Of a DNA stretch of 64,000 nt, positions 21,365 to 32,416 are shown one piece after another. The notes below the pieces were generated by a model. It saw only the letters and a program-made list of their open reading frames with translations, did not search any database and was not told the DNA's origin. The translations under genes were made by a program, and so were the position numbers. The DNA is from Hibiscus mutabilis. Taxonomy: Eukaryota > Streptophyta > Magnoliopsida > Malvales > Malvaceae. The stretch covers positions 1 to 64,000 of the forward strand of contig JAGYYJ010002253.1 in the NCBI GenBank assembly GCA_019671005.1, given 5' to 3'. How positions within the stretch are numbered: the stretch's first letter is position 1; each line of letters opens with the position of its first letter.

Positions 21365-24300
21365 CTAAGAAGAGGATGACATGTCTTCACGAATAATAGA
21401 AGAAATAATCTCGGGACAAACCGAATCGAAATACAAAGAGGAAGAGGACCGAAGGGCTCAAGTAGCTAAGCTATGTGCAGCTAAGTTCGCAGAGCGTGAT
21501 ACATATGAGATCCTAATGTGATGGTCGTGGTAGCGTAAGATGTCTCAGGCCGGAGCGAGAGAGCTGTAAAGGATAGATAAATCGGCCGTAGATCTATTAG
21601 TTTTGTTCACCACTATAGCCGAGTCAGACTCAAAGATAATGTTGGACCACCCCTTATCGTGGGCCAGTTGTAGTCCAGCAATCAGGGCTGAGGCCTCTAT
21701 AAAAGATGCATCCAAGTATTTGTCAATAGGACGGGCCAGACCGCCAATCACTGTCCCTTTGCCACACCAAGAAATAACACCAATAGAAGCCGAGTGGGTG
21801 GAAGGGTCAAAAGTGCCATCAATATTCACCTTGATTTTCCCAGCAGAATGCGGCCGCCAGCCTTGTAGAGAGTGCTGATGAGGAAGATGCCGACTGTAGG
21901 TTGCAGGGATGCACAGTCGCAGCACGGTAGTCACGGTGGAGATAGAGGCCATTAGAGACCAAGACCTAGATGGGTCGTAGAAGCTTATCATGGACCCAAT
22001 CATTCCTTCATCGCCAAAGGTAGCAAAGCACAACAAGGAAAAGAGAAAAAGAGTCCAGAGAGCGAAGTAACAGCTTCTTCAAGCCAGACAAGAGTAGTAG
22101 CCGTGCGACTGGAGACTAAGGGCCCTGGGCAAGCCTGCTAGAAGAAGGGCTTCAACTGAAGTGGGACAATCGCGGAGAGCATGGAGGATCGTCTCCGAGT
22201 CATGCCAACACAAGGGGCAAGAACTAAGGGAGAGGCATGCAATATGGAGTCGGATTCCCGTAGGAAGGGCTTCGCGTCCAATTCGCCAACCATAGGTGCA
22301 AACTTTTAGGATAACTAGCAACTTCAAAATAAGCTTTCAGACAAGGGAAAGCCTAGTAATTGAGGGGCTGGTCGATGTAAGAAGAGGTATCCGGACCAGA
22401 TAGTATAAAGGCCCAAATCACGACCCCCCAGAGAAAGGTGTCTAAACGAGTGGCAGAGATCAGAACATGTAGGATAGTATCCGTGTCATCTGTCGAGAAG
22501 ACATCGCGAACAAGATGATCATTCCATCGAGGTTGTCCTAGGATCATGAAGTCACGACAAGTTGATTGGTAGTTCGTCGTTATCAAGGTAGTTGTAGAAA
22601 AGTGAAATGGGTGAAGATCCTCCCCATCGGTCCTGATGTAGGCAGACCAGGCTTTTGTTACCAAGAGTCCAAAAGAAGCTATCACACAACTGAGCCAAAG
22701 CTTTGTAAAGCCCCTTCTAAGCGAAAGAAGCCTGTTTCGGAGGAGAGGGGACATGGAGAATGTTCCCGAAAGAGAAGTATTTGGCCATGAAGACTCGTGA
22801 AAGTAGAGATCCTAAATCTGAGATAAAACACCAAAGTTGCTTGCCAAGAAGAGCGACATTGAAGAGATGCATATCCCTGAATCCAATACCTCCAGCAGAC
22901 TTAGAGGGTGCACACATTGGCCTAAGAGACGAGAGGCCAACCTCGCTTGTTGTTTCGTTTGGACCACCAATAGCTCCGCATAGCATAAGTCATATCATTG
23001 ATCAAATTTTGCGGAAGAAAGTAACAAGACATGACATATTGAGGCAAAGCTTGGGCCATAGACTTAAGAAAAACCTCTCGACCACTATAAGAGAGCAAGT
23101 ACTTCGTCCAACTATTGAACCGAGTGCCAACTCTATCACGCACAAACCCAAGAGCCTCAAACCTATTGCGGCTAATAAGAAGAGGAATTCTGAGATAGAT
23201 TCCTGAATCATCAACCTCCCAAACCCCGAGGAGATCATGAATGGCTTTCTTAAAATTCGAAGGAGTACGCAAGCTGAAGAAGATGGTAGACTTGTCAAAA
23301 TTAACACATTGACCAAAAGATGAAGCGTAGGATTGTAGAATATCCTTAAGGCATTGAGCTTCACTGAGCTCGCTATGGATGAAAACTATGCTATCATCCG
23401 CATATAGTAAATGTTTAAAGAAGGCCCATAATGGCTGGCCTAGAGCCCACAGAGATGGCCCTCTCTCTGCTCAGCCAGAAGAGAGGTGGAGAGACCTTGA
23501 GTGTAAAGAAGAAAAAGGAAAGGGGAGAGATGGTCCCCTTGCCTCAAGCCTCGTTGAGGATGGAAAAGGGCCGAAAGCCTCCAGTCACCCTAGCCAAAAA
23601 GGTAACCAAAGAGACACAACGTAGAATAAGATCAACCTAAGACTATGCAAAGCCCAGCTTGAGCATAACAACTTAGAGGAAGGACCATTCCACCCGATCA
23701 AAAGCTTTCTCTATATCTAACTTGAGAGCATCACCCCGATTGACCGTAGAACGCGGAGCATTTAAAGAATGGACAATCTCATAGGCCACGAGAATATTGT
23801 CCGAGATCGAACGACCTTTAATAAAAGCATCTGGATTCTCATTGACGCAAAAAGGGAGGATGGGCTTTATATGATTGACTATTACTTTCGCCCAATTTTA
23901 CAAATCACCATGCACAATCTTATGGGCCTAAGTTGCTTCATAGTTGTCAGCGTCAGAATCTTGGGAATAAGAGTAAGACTGTACCATTCACCGATGCTAT
24001 GTTCGCATCACCACGGAGGAGATCTAAACATAGCTTTGTAAAGTCAACCCCGATCGTGTCCCAATGTTGATAGAAAAAAACCACTTGGGAGATCATCAAT
24101 TCTAGGGGCCTTTTGGGATTAATGTCCCAAAAGGCAGCACAACTTCAGCCACTGTGAAATCTTGACTAAGCTGATTGTTCATATCAGTTGTGACCATATG
24201 GATGATGTTATTCAGAAGGCATCGGTCGGAAAATGGCGAGGAGGAGGCAAAGAGGCCTTGGAAGTAGTCATCAACAACTGTCATAACATCCTCAGGATCG

Positions 24301-25450
24301 TCCTGCCAAGACCCATCTGTAGAATAAATACCTGCAAGGTGATTTTTCTGATGACGTTCTAAAGCTCGGGCATGGAAGTAGGAGGTATTACGATCCCCAT
24401 GAGCGAGCCATGTTACACGGGAGCATTGGGCCCAATAAGCCTCCTTATGGTCCAACAGGTGATAGAGTTCATATTTTGCAGCAAGAAAAACCTCCATATC
24501 AGTAGTGGAAAGATGTTGTTTAAGGCACGAATTTATCTAATTCTAAAGATCCATAATCCTCTTCTAGAAGCTATCTAGGTGACTATTTTGCCAAGATTTT
24601 AGGGCTTCACCCACCGCAACAAGCTTGTCAACAACCGATCCCTCAGTGTGATGCCAAGTAGCTTGCACCGTTGTAATGCACCCTTCTTCTTGCGCCCAAT
24701 AGTCCTCAAAACAAAAGAAATCATCACGAGAGCGGGGACGAAGATGGGTCTTGGCCCAAGTCTTGTCCAAGATGAGGAAACTGTGGTCCAAATGAGTAGT
24801 ATATTCTAAGAATGTTCTAAACTCGGAGAACATAGATCGCCAACGGCTGCCCGTAACAAAATGATCTAGGCGTTCAAGGATAGGTGAAACACGAGGGCCA
24901 AACTTAGTCCAGGTGAACCATCCTTGATTCGACTTACAATCATGAAGGTCATTGCGAGTAAGGCAATCTTGGAAGCTTTCCATGTGATGTTTGACATTTT
25001 GTCGGCCACCTTGTTTCTCTGAATCATGCAAAATTTCATTAAAATCTCCCCTAATAAGCCAAGGCAGTGAAGAAGAATAACACAAACGGTCAAGCAGGTC
25101 CCAGTTCTTATATTTGTCACTTGGCTCAAAACTACCATGCAATCCCGTAAAATGGAATTGAATATTGTCACAAGTAATGACAACATCAATGTAAAGACTA
25201 GAGTAAGAAAGCAAATCAACTAAGATATTATTATTCCATAATAACATAAGACCAAAACAACATGGCCCATTATCAACAACTAAACAACCTTCCATACCTA
25301 AAGTAGACTTAACTCTTTCACTATTGCGCGTAGCAGACATGTTTCATAGAGGAAAATAACATCTGGACCTAAACGGGTGACATTCTGCCCAAGATTGAGA
25401 ACTACCTGTGGTTTACCCAGACCACGGTAGTTCCAACATACGAGCCTCAT
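21365..25450 (-). pseudogene. LINE-2 ORF2: endonuclease / reverse transcriptase / RNase H polyprotein, broken
   Basis: The start ATG at 25450-25448 lies in an ATGA overlap with the ORF1 stop; the protein opens MRLVCWNYRGLGKPQ. A frameshift near 25345 separates this from a long clean endonuclease frame (25340-24564) with PWLIRGDFNEIL and TTHLDHSFL, where Leu stands in place of the usual Ser of the SDH motif. The linker shows YWAQCSRVTWLAHGDRN (near 24430). The RT shows KLDIEKAFDRVEW (near 23700) and LLYADDSIVF (near 23400), with frameshifts between 24100 and 23400. A zinc-binding region (CPLCWHDSETILHALRDCP) lies near 22180-22230. The RNase H keeps IDGTF, IEASAL and ESDSAI (21820-21600). Better preserved than LINE-1 but not intact. 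Confidence 0.9.
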
Positions 25451-27458
25451 TTTTCTCGGCGTGGTTGCTTAGCAACCTCCACCAGAGAGTTGGTAACGCT
25501 GCTCATCCCAACTTTAGGCAAAGAAGGAACTTTTGGGATCAAGGAAGGCCCACGCTTCAGGGTTGTAGTAGAAGAGGAGCCCTTCAGAGCCTGGCCTCTC
25601 TAAGACGAGGGGGAAGGCTGGGGCCGTTTAATCGTTGATGTATTAGTTGAGGTGAAGCTTCTTTTATGGAAAAGACGTGATGTGGTCTCTTTTCTGGTGT
25701 GGCTCGTGACAGGGGCAGACTACGGCCGAGAAGCCATCCAGGCATCAAAATTAGCATGAGCCGACAGATGGTAACGATGAGAGGAGACTCGTTCAAGGGC
25801 TGAAGCAGACTTCGAATCATCAATAGGGGTTTGGAACAGGATGGATCCTTCCTTAGAGGTAGAAAGCGGCCATGATGTTGGGCTGACATAGCGACCAGCA
25901 CGCGGCTGTGGCCTTCTGGAGCTAGAACTAGGACGGATAGCTTTCCCTCAGTTGTTGCCAGTCATAACAACATCAGCTGCCGTACGGAGGCTTTCTTCGA
26001 CAGCATCTAGCACAACAGCCATCAAAATTGTCATCACCCAAAAGATCGTCAACTCAATCAGCCAAAGGGCCATCGGTTGCACCCAGGACAGGGTCAAAAC
26101 ACTCGGGAGTAGCATAGTCGGGTTCCCCATCCGTAGGAGCCGAGTGAACCATAGTTTGCCCGGTCATCGATATATCATCATCTTGCCTGGTTATGCATGT
26201 GCCTGTACCAACTTGCTCAGTTATAGGATCGACATCTGCGTTGAGTCGCTTGGTCACGACATCTACCACTTACTCAATCACAAGGCCCGTATCAGCAACG
26301 AGTTGCTCGGTCACAACATTGACAACTTGCTCGGTCATACGACCTATATCAGCATCTAGTTGCTCGGTCACAACATCGGAAGCTCGCTCAGTCCCAAGGC
26401 CTGCACCGGCACCTAATTGCTTGGTCCCATCAGCAGCCTACTCGATAACAGATCCCTCACCTCGGTTGTACTCATCTAGACCAGCACGAGCCTGCTTGTC
26501 CATCCCGACTTTCTCAAGATCACCCTTTAAACCTGACTCCGACATGGCATTTTCGACACGCTCAGGCACCTGGTCCTGACCTTTGTTGCCTTGTCCATCC
26601 GGCACGGTCGCATCCTGCTCCGGCCTGTATCGGCCACAACATCGCTTGATCGCACAGGGGCAACGATTGAGGGATTAAGCTCGGCTTTTCCCATAAGATT
26701 TGTTGATGAACCTTCTTCATGCGAGATGAGACGACCTTGGGGCCTTTGAGAGCCCTGTTTCTTTGGCCGAGGGGCCCAAGCCAATCTCCATATTGCATCT
26801 TTGTGTGAACATCCACCTTGACCAAGCGACACTATGTAGCCAAATGCCCTATGATGCCACAACCATGGCAAAAAGGGGAAGCCGTTCATATTGAAGTGGG
26901 GCATAGTTGAGATTTATTTTCGGGCCTTCCGAGCAGCAACAACAACACAGAGGTTTTTGGGCATCCATCAACACTCAAACACGCATGAATTCCACCAAAT
27001 TGCCTTCTTTCATCCGGGAATCAAACATGACAACTTTCCCAATGCAAGCCCCAAGGGAACGTGCGAGCTCAACATTCATCAGGTTAAAAGGAATGTTATG
27101 AATTCGGACCCAAATTCTCATATAAGAGAAGGAATATTCGTGAATAGTCAGCTTCGGGTCCGTTGGTTCAAGGGCAAACCAGTGCTTGTTGAACTCCCGG
27201 GGACCATGTTTTAGAACACTATCTTTGTTGGAAACCGTAGAGAATTTTATCAGAAAAACCTGAATAGATTTCAGAGATAGATTGTACCTTATCATCCCTC
27301 CATATGGAACGAAAAACATGGCCAAGACTGGCCCCATCCACGGGCTTTGTCGAGATGACTTTGCCCAGTAGAGAGCACGTAAATTCTTTCAAAGGCAGCT
27401 CCCGCTCTTCAGCAGTAAAGCTTAAGTCATCTAAGCGAGCGAGAATAGAGTCAGCCAT
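25447..27458 (-). pseudogene. LINE-2 ORF1: RNA-binding gag-like protein (DUF4283 plus zinc knuckle), broken
   Basis: The start MADSILARLDDLSFTAEERE at 27458 is typical of plant LINE ORF1. The next ~160 codons resemble DUF4283, with SMRIWVRIHNIPFNLMN near 27120-27060 in a shifted frame. A zinc knuckle (CHGCGIIGHLA, then C) is readable near 26860-26820 in another frame with a TAG just before the last Cys, followed by the usual YGDWLG. Then come four 19-residue imperfect repeats (26190-26430) and a basic C-terminus ending PRREK. At least two frameshifts and several stops break it. The stop TGA (25449-25447) overlaps the ORF2 start. It would coat the element RNA for reverse transcription. Confidence 0.8.
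26190..26430 (-). repeat. ~57 bp imperfect coding repeat in LINE-2 ORF1
   Basis: On the LINE sense strand about four units of 57-60 bp encode variants of VVTEQLxADxGxxTEQVVN. One copy has a stop (IE* in place of TEQ). The same bases on the plus strand give serine/threonine-rich open frames that are only shadows. Confidence 0.7.
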
Positions 27459-29370
27459 CAGGGAAGAAAAAGAAAGGATGCTAGTATTGAGGAGACAAGA
27501 AGAAGAGAAGATAAAATAAGGAAAAACCCAAGGTGGAGTAGAATATAAAGAAGAGAGAGAGAGAGTTCCAGTTAAAGGAAAGACAAAATGTAAAAGAAAT
27601 AAAAGAGATAAATTAAAATAAAATGGAGATAAAATAGAAGATGTAAAATCTCTAATGTGATAATAGAGATAAGATAAGTGAGAGACATATAAATTAAAAT
27701 AAACATAAGATATGGGATAAAATCAAATTGAAGAAGAGATAAGGGAGAGACCAAAGGACAGATAGTAAGAGAAATAAAATTGAAGATAAAGTTAAAATAT
27801 AATAGAAAATAAGAAAAATAGAAGATATAAAATAAGTATAAGTTAAAAAAAATAAAGGAATTCAAATTTAAACTTAAGAGGAGGTATGACAGATAAATAC
27901 GAAATAAAGCAATTAGATAAAATAATAGGATAATTAGGAAAAACAATATTACATTTCCAGGTAGTGAACTCCAAATCAAACTCTATTGGGAGGATGACGT
28001 GGCCTAGCTGGCCAATAAGCCATTCCAACTGACCAGGGAGTGACTCAACCCTAGCACCGAGTACGATGGGTCAGCACCGAAGGAACCGAGGAAACCGAGC
28101 AAGTGGGCGCCTTGTAAGTCCTAAAAACTGAGTCATGTGCCCTGAAGCACCGGGTAGCATGGACCGAGGGGGCCAGCCGAGAGGCGGGCGCTCGAGCATG
28201 CGCACCAATACATGTCGAGCATAACCGAGCAGAGGCATTTCCCTTTGTACGGGCCTAGCAAACCGAGCACCAAACAGGTCGTAGCGCCTAGGAATGGACC
28301 GTGACATACGAGAACTAAGAAAAAAACTTGGAGGCCCGGGCACCATGTATCTTCCACCAAACGAGTAAGCCAATATACACCGATCAGATAGGCACCGGCC
28401 AGAATTGAGTAAAGGCAATTCCTGCCGCAAAGGCCTAAAATTCAAATTGTCGTAGCCCCAAGCAAAGACAAGCAAACAAAACACCGTATGGTGGAAAAAA
28501 GAGACAAGGCTCCAAATAAAACATATGATCTGAGAAGATCGGAGATATGAGTAAATAACGATCCAAAAGGATCAGAAAATGCACCAAGAATGGTGACCAA
28601 CAATCACCCGACAACAGTAGGGAGATTGGGGAAACGAGAGGGTACGCCATTGGCGCAACATCCATCTGAGAAACATCCATAGCTGGAAGAAAACAAACCC
28701 ATTAGTAAAGGATAAAAAAATAACATAAAGAGGAACTACTTAAGCAAGAGAGAAATAGGTCTAAGATAGGGTAAAAAAGGCATGGTTCTGCCTTATGTGA
28801 GCGAAACACCCCGCGGCAATCGAGCAGGCCTGAGGATGACCGAGATGCTGGCCCATGCTCGCGGGAGAACACGTGAGCGCACCCTGCTCAACCGGTTGGC
28901 GCCTTTAGCCACGTACGATCAGAAAGCACCACGCAACAGTGATCGCCAGGTTGCCATGCGTGATCGAAATAACCATCCGCAATCGAGAGGATCTCCATGC
29001 TTGCGTACCCTGGTTTAGCAGAGAGCCCTTCAAGGTTGGTGGAAAGTGGCTACCATGATGATTGCATCCAATCCAAAAAGCCATGTAGAGTCTAGGAATT
29101 TAACAAGAAACAAAAAACACAAGAGAAAACAAAGTTGGCAAAAAGGTAAAAACCCTAAAACATCCCTAAAGTAACCAAAAAAAAAAACCCTTTACAAATA
29201 AGATAGGGATCACGCCAATGATCCAAACGCAACCAGTTCAAGAAATAAAGCACCGGGGCCGACGACAAGACAATCCACATGCCGGCGTTAATGGGATTGG
29301 ATGGGGAGAAGAGGAGGTTGCGAATAGGGTGTTTGGGTAGGAAAAATTTAGAGAGAAAAAATAGGACTTT
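27459..29370 (-). other. LINE-2 5' UTR region
   Basis: About 1.9 kb upstream of ORF1 on the sense strand, with no convincing coding frame. Nearest ORF1 (27500-27860) it is strongly pyrimidine-rich on the sense strand and U-rich in the RNA. Further upstream (28000-29150) it is more GC-rich, and near the 5' end (29160-29370) there is another pyrimidine-rich zone. I take it as the promoter-bearing 5' UTR, though an older separate insertion inside this stretch cannot be excluded. Confidence 0.55.
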
Positions 29371-30050
29371 GACATGCACGCCTTAAACCCCGACATGCAA
29401 GCCTTAAACCCCAACAAAACGGATAAAAAATAAGATTAAATCACAATTTATGACTTAAAATATTTAGTTATGGGCTTTTAAACATGATTAGATAGCTTAA
29501 CCTCATTTTTAGAACTTTTTACTCAGTTAAAATTTCAACGGGTCCACTGTAAAGCCTATTTAGACATGCACGCCTTAAAACCCAACAAAACGGCCAAAAA
29601 ATAAGATTAAATCACATTTTATGACTTAAAGTATTTTGTTATGGGCTTTTGAACATGATTATATAGCTTAAACTCATTTTTATAAAATTTTACTCGGTTA
29701 AAATTCCATCGGGTCCACTGTAAAGCCCATTTAAACATGCAAGCCTTAAACCCAACAAAATGGCCACAAAATAAGATTAAATCAAATTTTATGAGTTAAA
29801 ATATTTGATTATGGGCTTTGGAATATGATTATATAGCTTAACCTCATTTTCAAAACTTCTTACTCGAATAAAATTTCAACGGGTCCACTGTAAAGCCCAT
29901 TTAGACATGCACCAATTAAACCCCCAACAAAATGGCGAAAAATAAGATTAAATCACATTTTATGAATTAAAATATTTAGTTATGGGATTTTAAACATGAT
30001 TATATAGCTTAATCTCATTTTCATAACTTTTTACTCAGTTAAAATTCCAA
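29371..30050 (+). repeat. Satellite array, block 3 (about 4 monomers)
   Basis: Starts with the 21 bp filler GACATGCACGCCTTAAACCCC, then the LINE-2 right target duplication (29392-29407), then regular ~170 bp monomers, and stops within GTTAAAATTCCAAC where a truncated LTR begins. Confidence 0.93.
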
Positions 30051-30105
30051 CATGTATATGAGATACTTTGATAGAAATGAATATGCCTTGTATTTGGATT
30101 GCATG

Positions 30106-30566
30106 TTTAGTGGATTGTTTTTTGCAATGTAAATTTGTATATACATGTTTAGTGGACTGTTTTGATAGAAATGAACATGCCTTGGACTGTTTTGCAATGT
30201 AAATTTGTATATAAATGTTTAGTGGACTGTTTTGATAGAAATGAACATGTCTTGACTGTTTTGCAATGTAAATTTGTATATACATGTTTAGTGGACTGTT
30301 TTGATAGAAATGAACATGCCTTGGACTATTTTGCAATGTAAATTTGTATATACATGCTTAGTGGACTGTTTTGATAGAAATGAATATGCCTTGGACTGTT
30401 TTGCAATGTAAATTTGTATATACATGTTTAGTGGACTGTTTTGATAGAAATGAACATGCCTTGGATTGTTTTGCAATGTAAATTTGTATATATAGGTTTA
30501 GTGGACTGTTTTAATATAAACAAAGTATGTTGGACTGTTTTGTGTAATTCAAAAGTATGTTGGACT
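30106..30566 (+). repeat. 70 bp minisatellite, about 6 copies
   Basis: TTTAGTGGA starts recur at 30148, 30218, 30287, 30357 (CTTAGTGGA), 30427 and 30497, that is every 69-70 bp. Each unit holds GATAGAAATGAACATG, TTGGACTGTTTTGCAATG and TAAATTTGTATATACATG. Confidence 0.92.
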
Positions 30567-30960
30567 ATTTTGTGTATTTTAAAAGTATGTTGGACTGTTT
30601 TGACATATATATGTTTATATACGAAGCATGTTGGACTGTTTTGTGTAATTCAAAAGTATGTTGGACTGTTTTGTGTAATTTAAAAGTATGTTGGACTGTT
30701 TGGACATATATATATTTATATATGAAGCATGTTGGACTGTTTTGTGTAATTCAAAAGTATGTTGGACTGTTTTGTGTAATTTAAAAGTATGCATTTTATA
30801 CTCATTTTACTTGGATTGTTTTATAAATTTTTATATACAGGTTTAACTGTTTTGATATAAACATGTTGGACTGTTTTGTGTAATTCAAAAGTATGTTGGA
30901 CTGTTCTGTGTAATTTAAAAGTGTGTTGGACTGTTTTTGACGTATATAGGTTTATATACA
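30530..30960 (+). repeat. 30 bp minisatellite with a ~102 bp higher-order unit
   Basis: ATGTTGGACTGTTTTGTGTA followed by ATTYAAAAGT recurs about every 30 bp. Groups of units are separated by a GACATATATATRTTTATATA spacer at about 30602 and 30703, a second-level period of about 102 bp. It shares the core TTGGACTGTTTTG with the 70 bp repeat to its left, so the two probably have a common origin. Confidence 0.88.
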
Positions 30961-31715
30961 AAGTATATTGGACTGATTTGTATGGATATAAAAGCATGCT
31001 AGAGTGTTTTGGTATGTATGTATATGTATATATGTATAATTGGATTCTTTGGTATATATATGAATACATGTTGGGCAATTTTTACATATATATGTATATG
31101 TGGGCATTTGGATTGTTTGTAAATGAAATAAAGTAACCCATGTTTATGACCTATATGGATTGTTTGTAAATGAAATAAAGTGTCTTACATGTCAAGTAAA
31201 CCACATTAATGATCTATATGTTTGATATCGTTTATGCCATGTTCGAGCTTTGTGATTAAATTTGTTGTAATTGATCAAGCTTGATACTTACCTATCCTCG
31301 ATAGATTCGAAGAAAGAATAGAGTTACATATAGAGCTTTTAATTCATACTTGGATTATTTGAACTACCTCACTAAACCATTGCTTACTCTATTCTTTCCT
31401 TATATTTTAGGGTAAACGCACTATTGATTACCCCTAAGCTTGGACGTGATCACAAGGATCTAAGTATGATTCGAATTAATATCCTTAGAACTCCTAGATG
31501 GTGGCACATAGTTGTTAAATTTGCATAATGCATTTAGATTCTGTTTTGGCTATAAATAAGTGTGTAAGTTTTATAATTATTCGAAGTTTTGTAATGGGCC
31601 TTTAATTATTCCATAGTTGCTTGCTATGTGAGTCATAATAGTTAGATTGATTATATGGTTGTTTAAATATCTATATGTGCTTTAGGTTGTTAGATTCCCC
31701 TTGATGTCATGCGTG

Positions 31716-31718
<3 letters not shown>

Positions 31719-31750
<32 letters not shown>
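31719..31750. repeat. (AT)n microsatellite
   Basis: An uninterrupted AT dinucleotide run inside the truncated LTR. Confidence 0.95.
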
Positions 31751-31755
<5 letters not shown>

Positions 31756-32416
31756 TCTATTGTCAAGCGTTAAACCCTAAAAAGGTAGCATAGTTCGTAT
31801 AATTAGATTGATGATTAAAATAAATATTTGGTAAGTATAATTATGAATATGTATATGATAATGCCATGCAAATGTGATTGTAATCGAATGAGACTAGAGT
31901 ACGTGATTATATGCTTGTTATGATCTTGAGATGGTTGCCCGTATGTCTACATATATAGAAATCCTTGTTATGCCTAATTCAAAAATCACATAGTTTAATT
32001 AACCTTTAAAAGAAACATTTGTTATAGTCTTTTCTCTCTTAATCGTTCAAATGATAAACATGAACTGGATTAGACCTAAAACTTGAATAGCTAAAACTGG
32101 TTAATCAAACTTTTAAAATTAGTCTTAACCTTTCTGGATCTTATTTAAGTGTGCTTCGTATATTGGGAGTTTATCAAATAAAGTACAAGCTGTGAGCTAT
32201 CAAATGACTTGTTACGTATAATGTGTAAGCATACTTGCTTGAACATGAAATGTAGTGTGGACTTGATCTTTGAGAGTTACTAAAAAGTTTTAAATCTCCA
32301 TGTTTTCTTGTTGCATGCTTAGTTGAGAATTGTTAAGATATCTTATGTTTGTTTGGATTTTGTTCAGTAACACTTCTTAAACCGGTTTCCTCCTAGACTG
32401 GGTAAGGGGTGTTACA

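Larger units (their letters stand above)
21254..29370 (-). mobile_element. LINE-2 (plant L1-type), 8.1 kb, near full length, degenerate
   Basis: A minus-strand LINE that reads from about 29370 (5' UTR) to a seven-base A tail at 21260-21254. It has a long 5' UTR, ORF1, ORF2 and a 3' UTR. GACATGCAAGCCTTAA occurs at 21238-21253 and exactly again at 29392-29407, a 16 bp target duplication, with 21 bp of satellite-like filler (29371-29391) between the element's 5' end and the right copy. It is related to the LINE at 1018-5376. Confidence 0.88.
30051..32416. mobile_element. Truncated LTR of a Ty3/gypsy-type element
   Basis: Non-satellite DNA whose right end, CTGGGTAAGGGGTGTTACA, is a typical Ty3/gypsy LTR terminus; the left end lacks a TG terminus and opens directly into a minisatellite. 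No primer site, polypurine tract or coding frame is attached, so it is a solo or broken LTR that lost its other end. The satellite resumes on the right about 40 bp upstream, in monomer phase, of where it broke on the left, which fits a deletion at the left junction. A long AT microsatellite lies at 31719-31750. No genes. Confidence 0.65.

Noticed and set aside
22760..23206. 148-codon plus-strand frame
   Set aside because: It is the antisense shadow of the LINE-2 reverse transcriptase, which has clear motifs on the minus strand.
26193..26579. 128-codon Ser/Thr-rich plus-strand frame
   Set aside because: It is the antisense of the repeated segment of LINE-2 ORF1.
27572..27979. 135-codon minus-strand frame resembling a membrane protein
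   Set aside because: The hydrophobicity comes from a T-rich low-complexity leader upstream of LINE-2 ORF1; no start context or conserved motif.
30441..31136. Several frames of 75-100 codons with CWTVLCNSK repeats
   Set aside because: They translate the 30 and 70 bp minisatellites; multiple frames and both strands are open.
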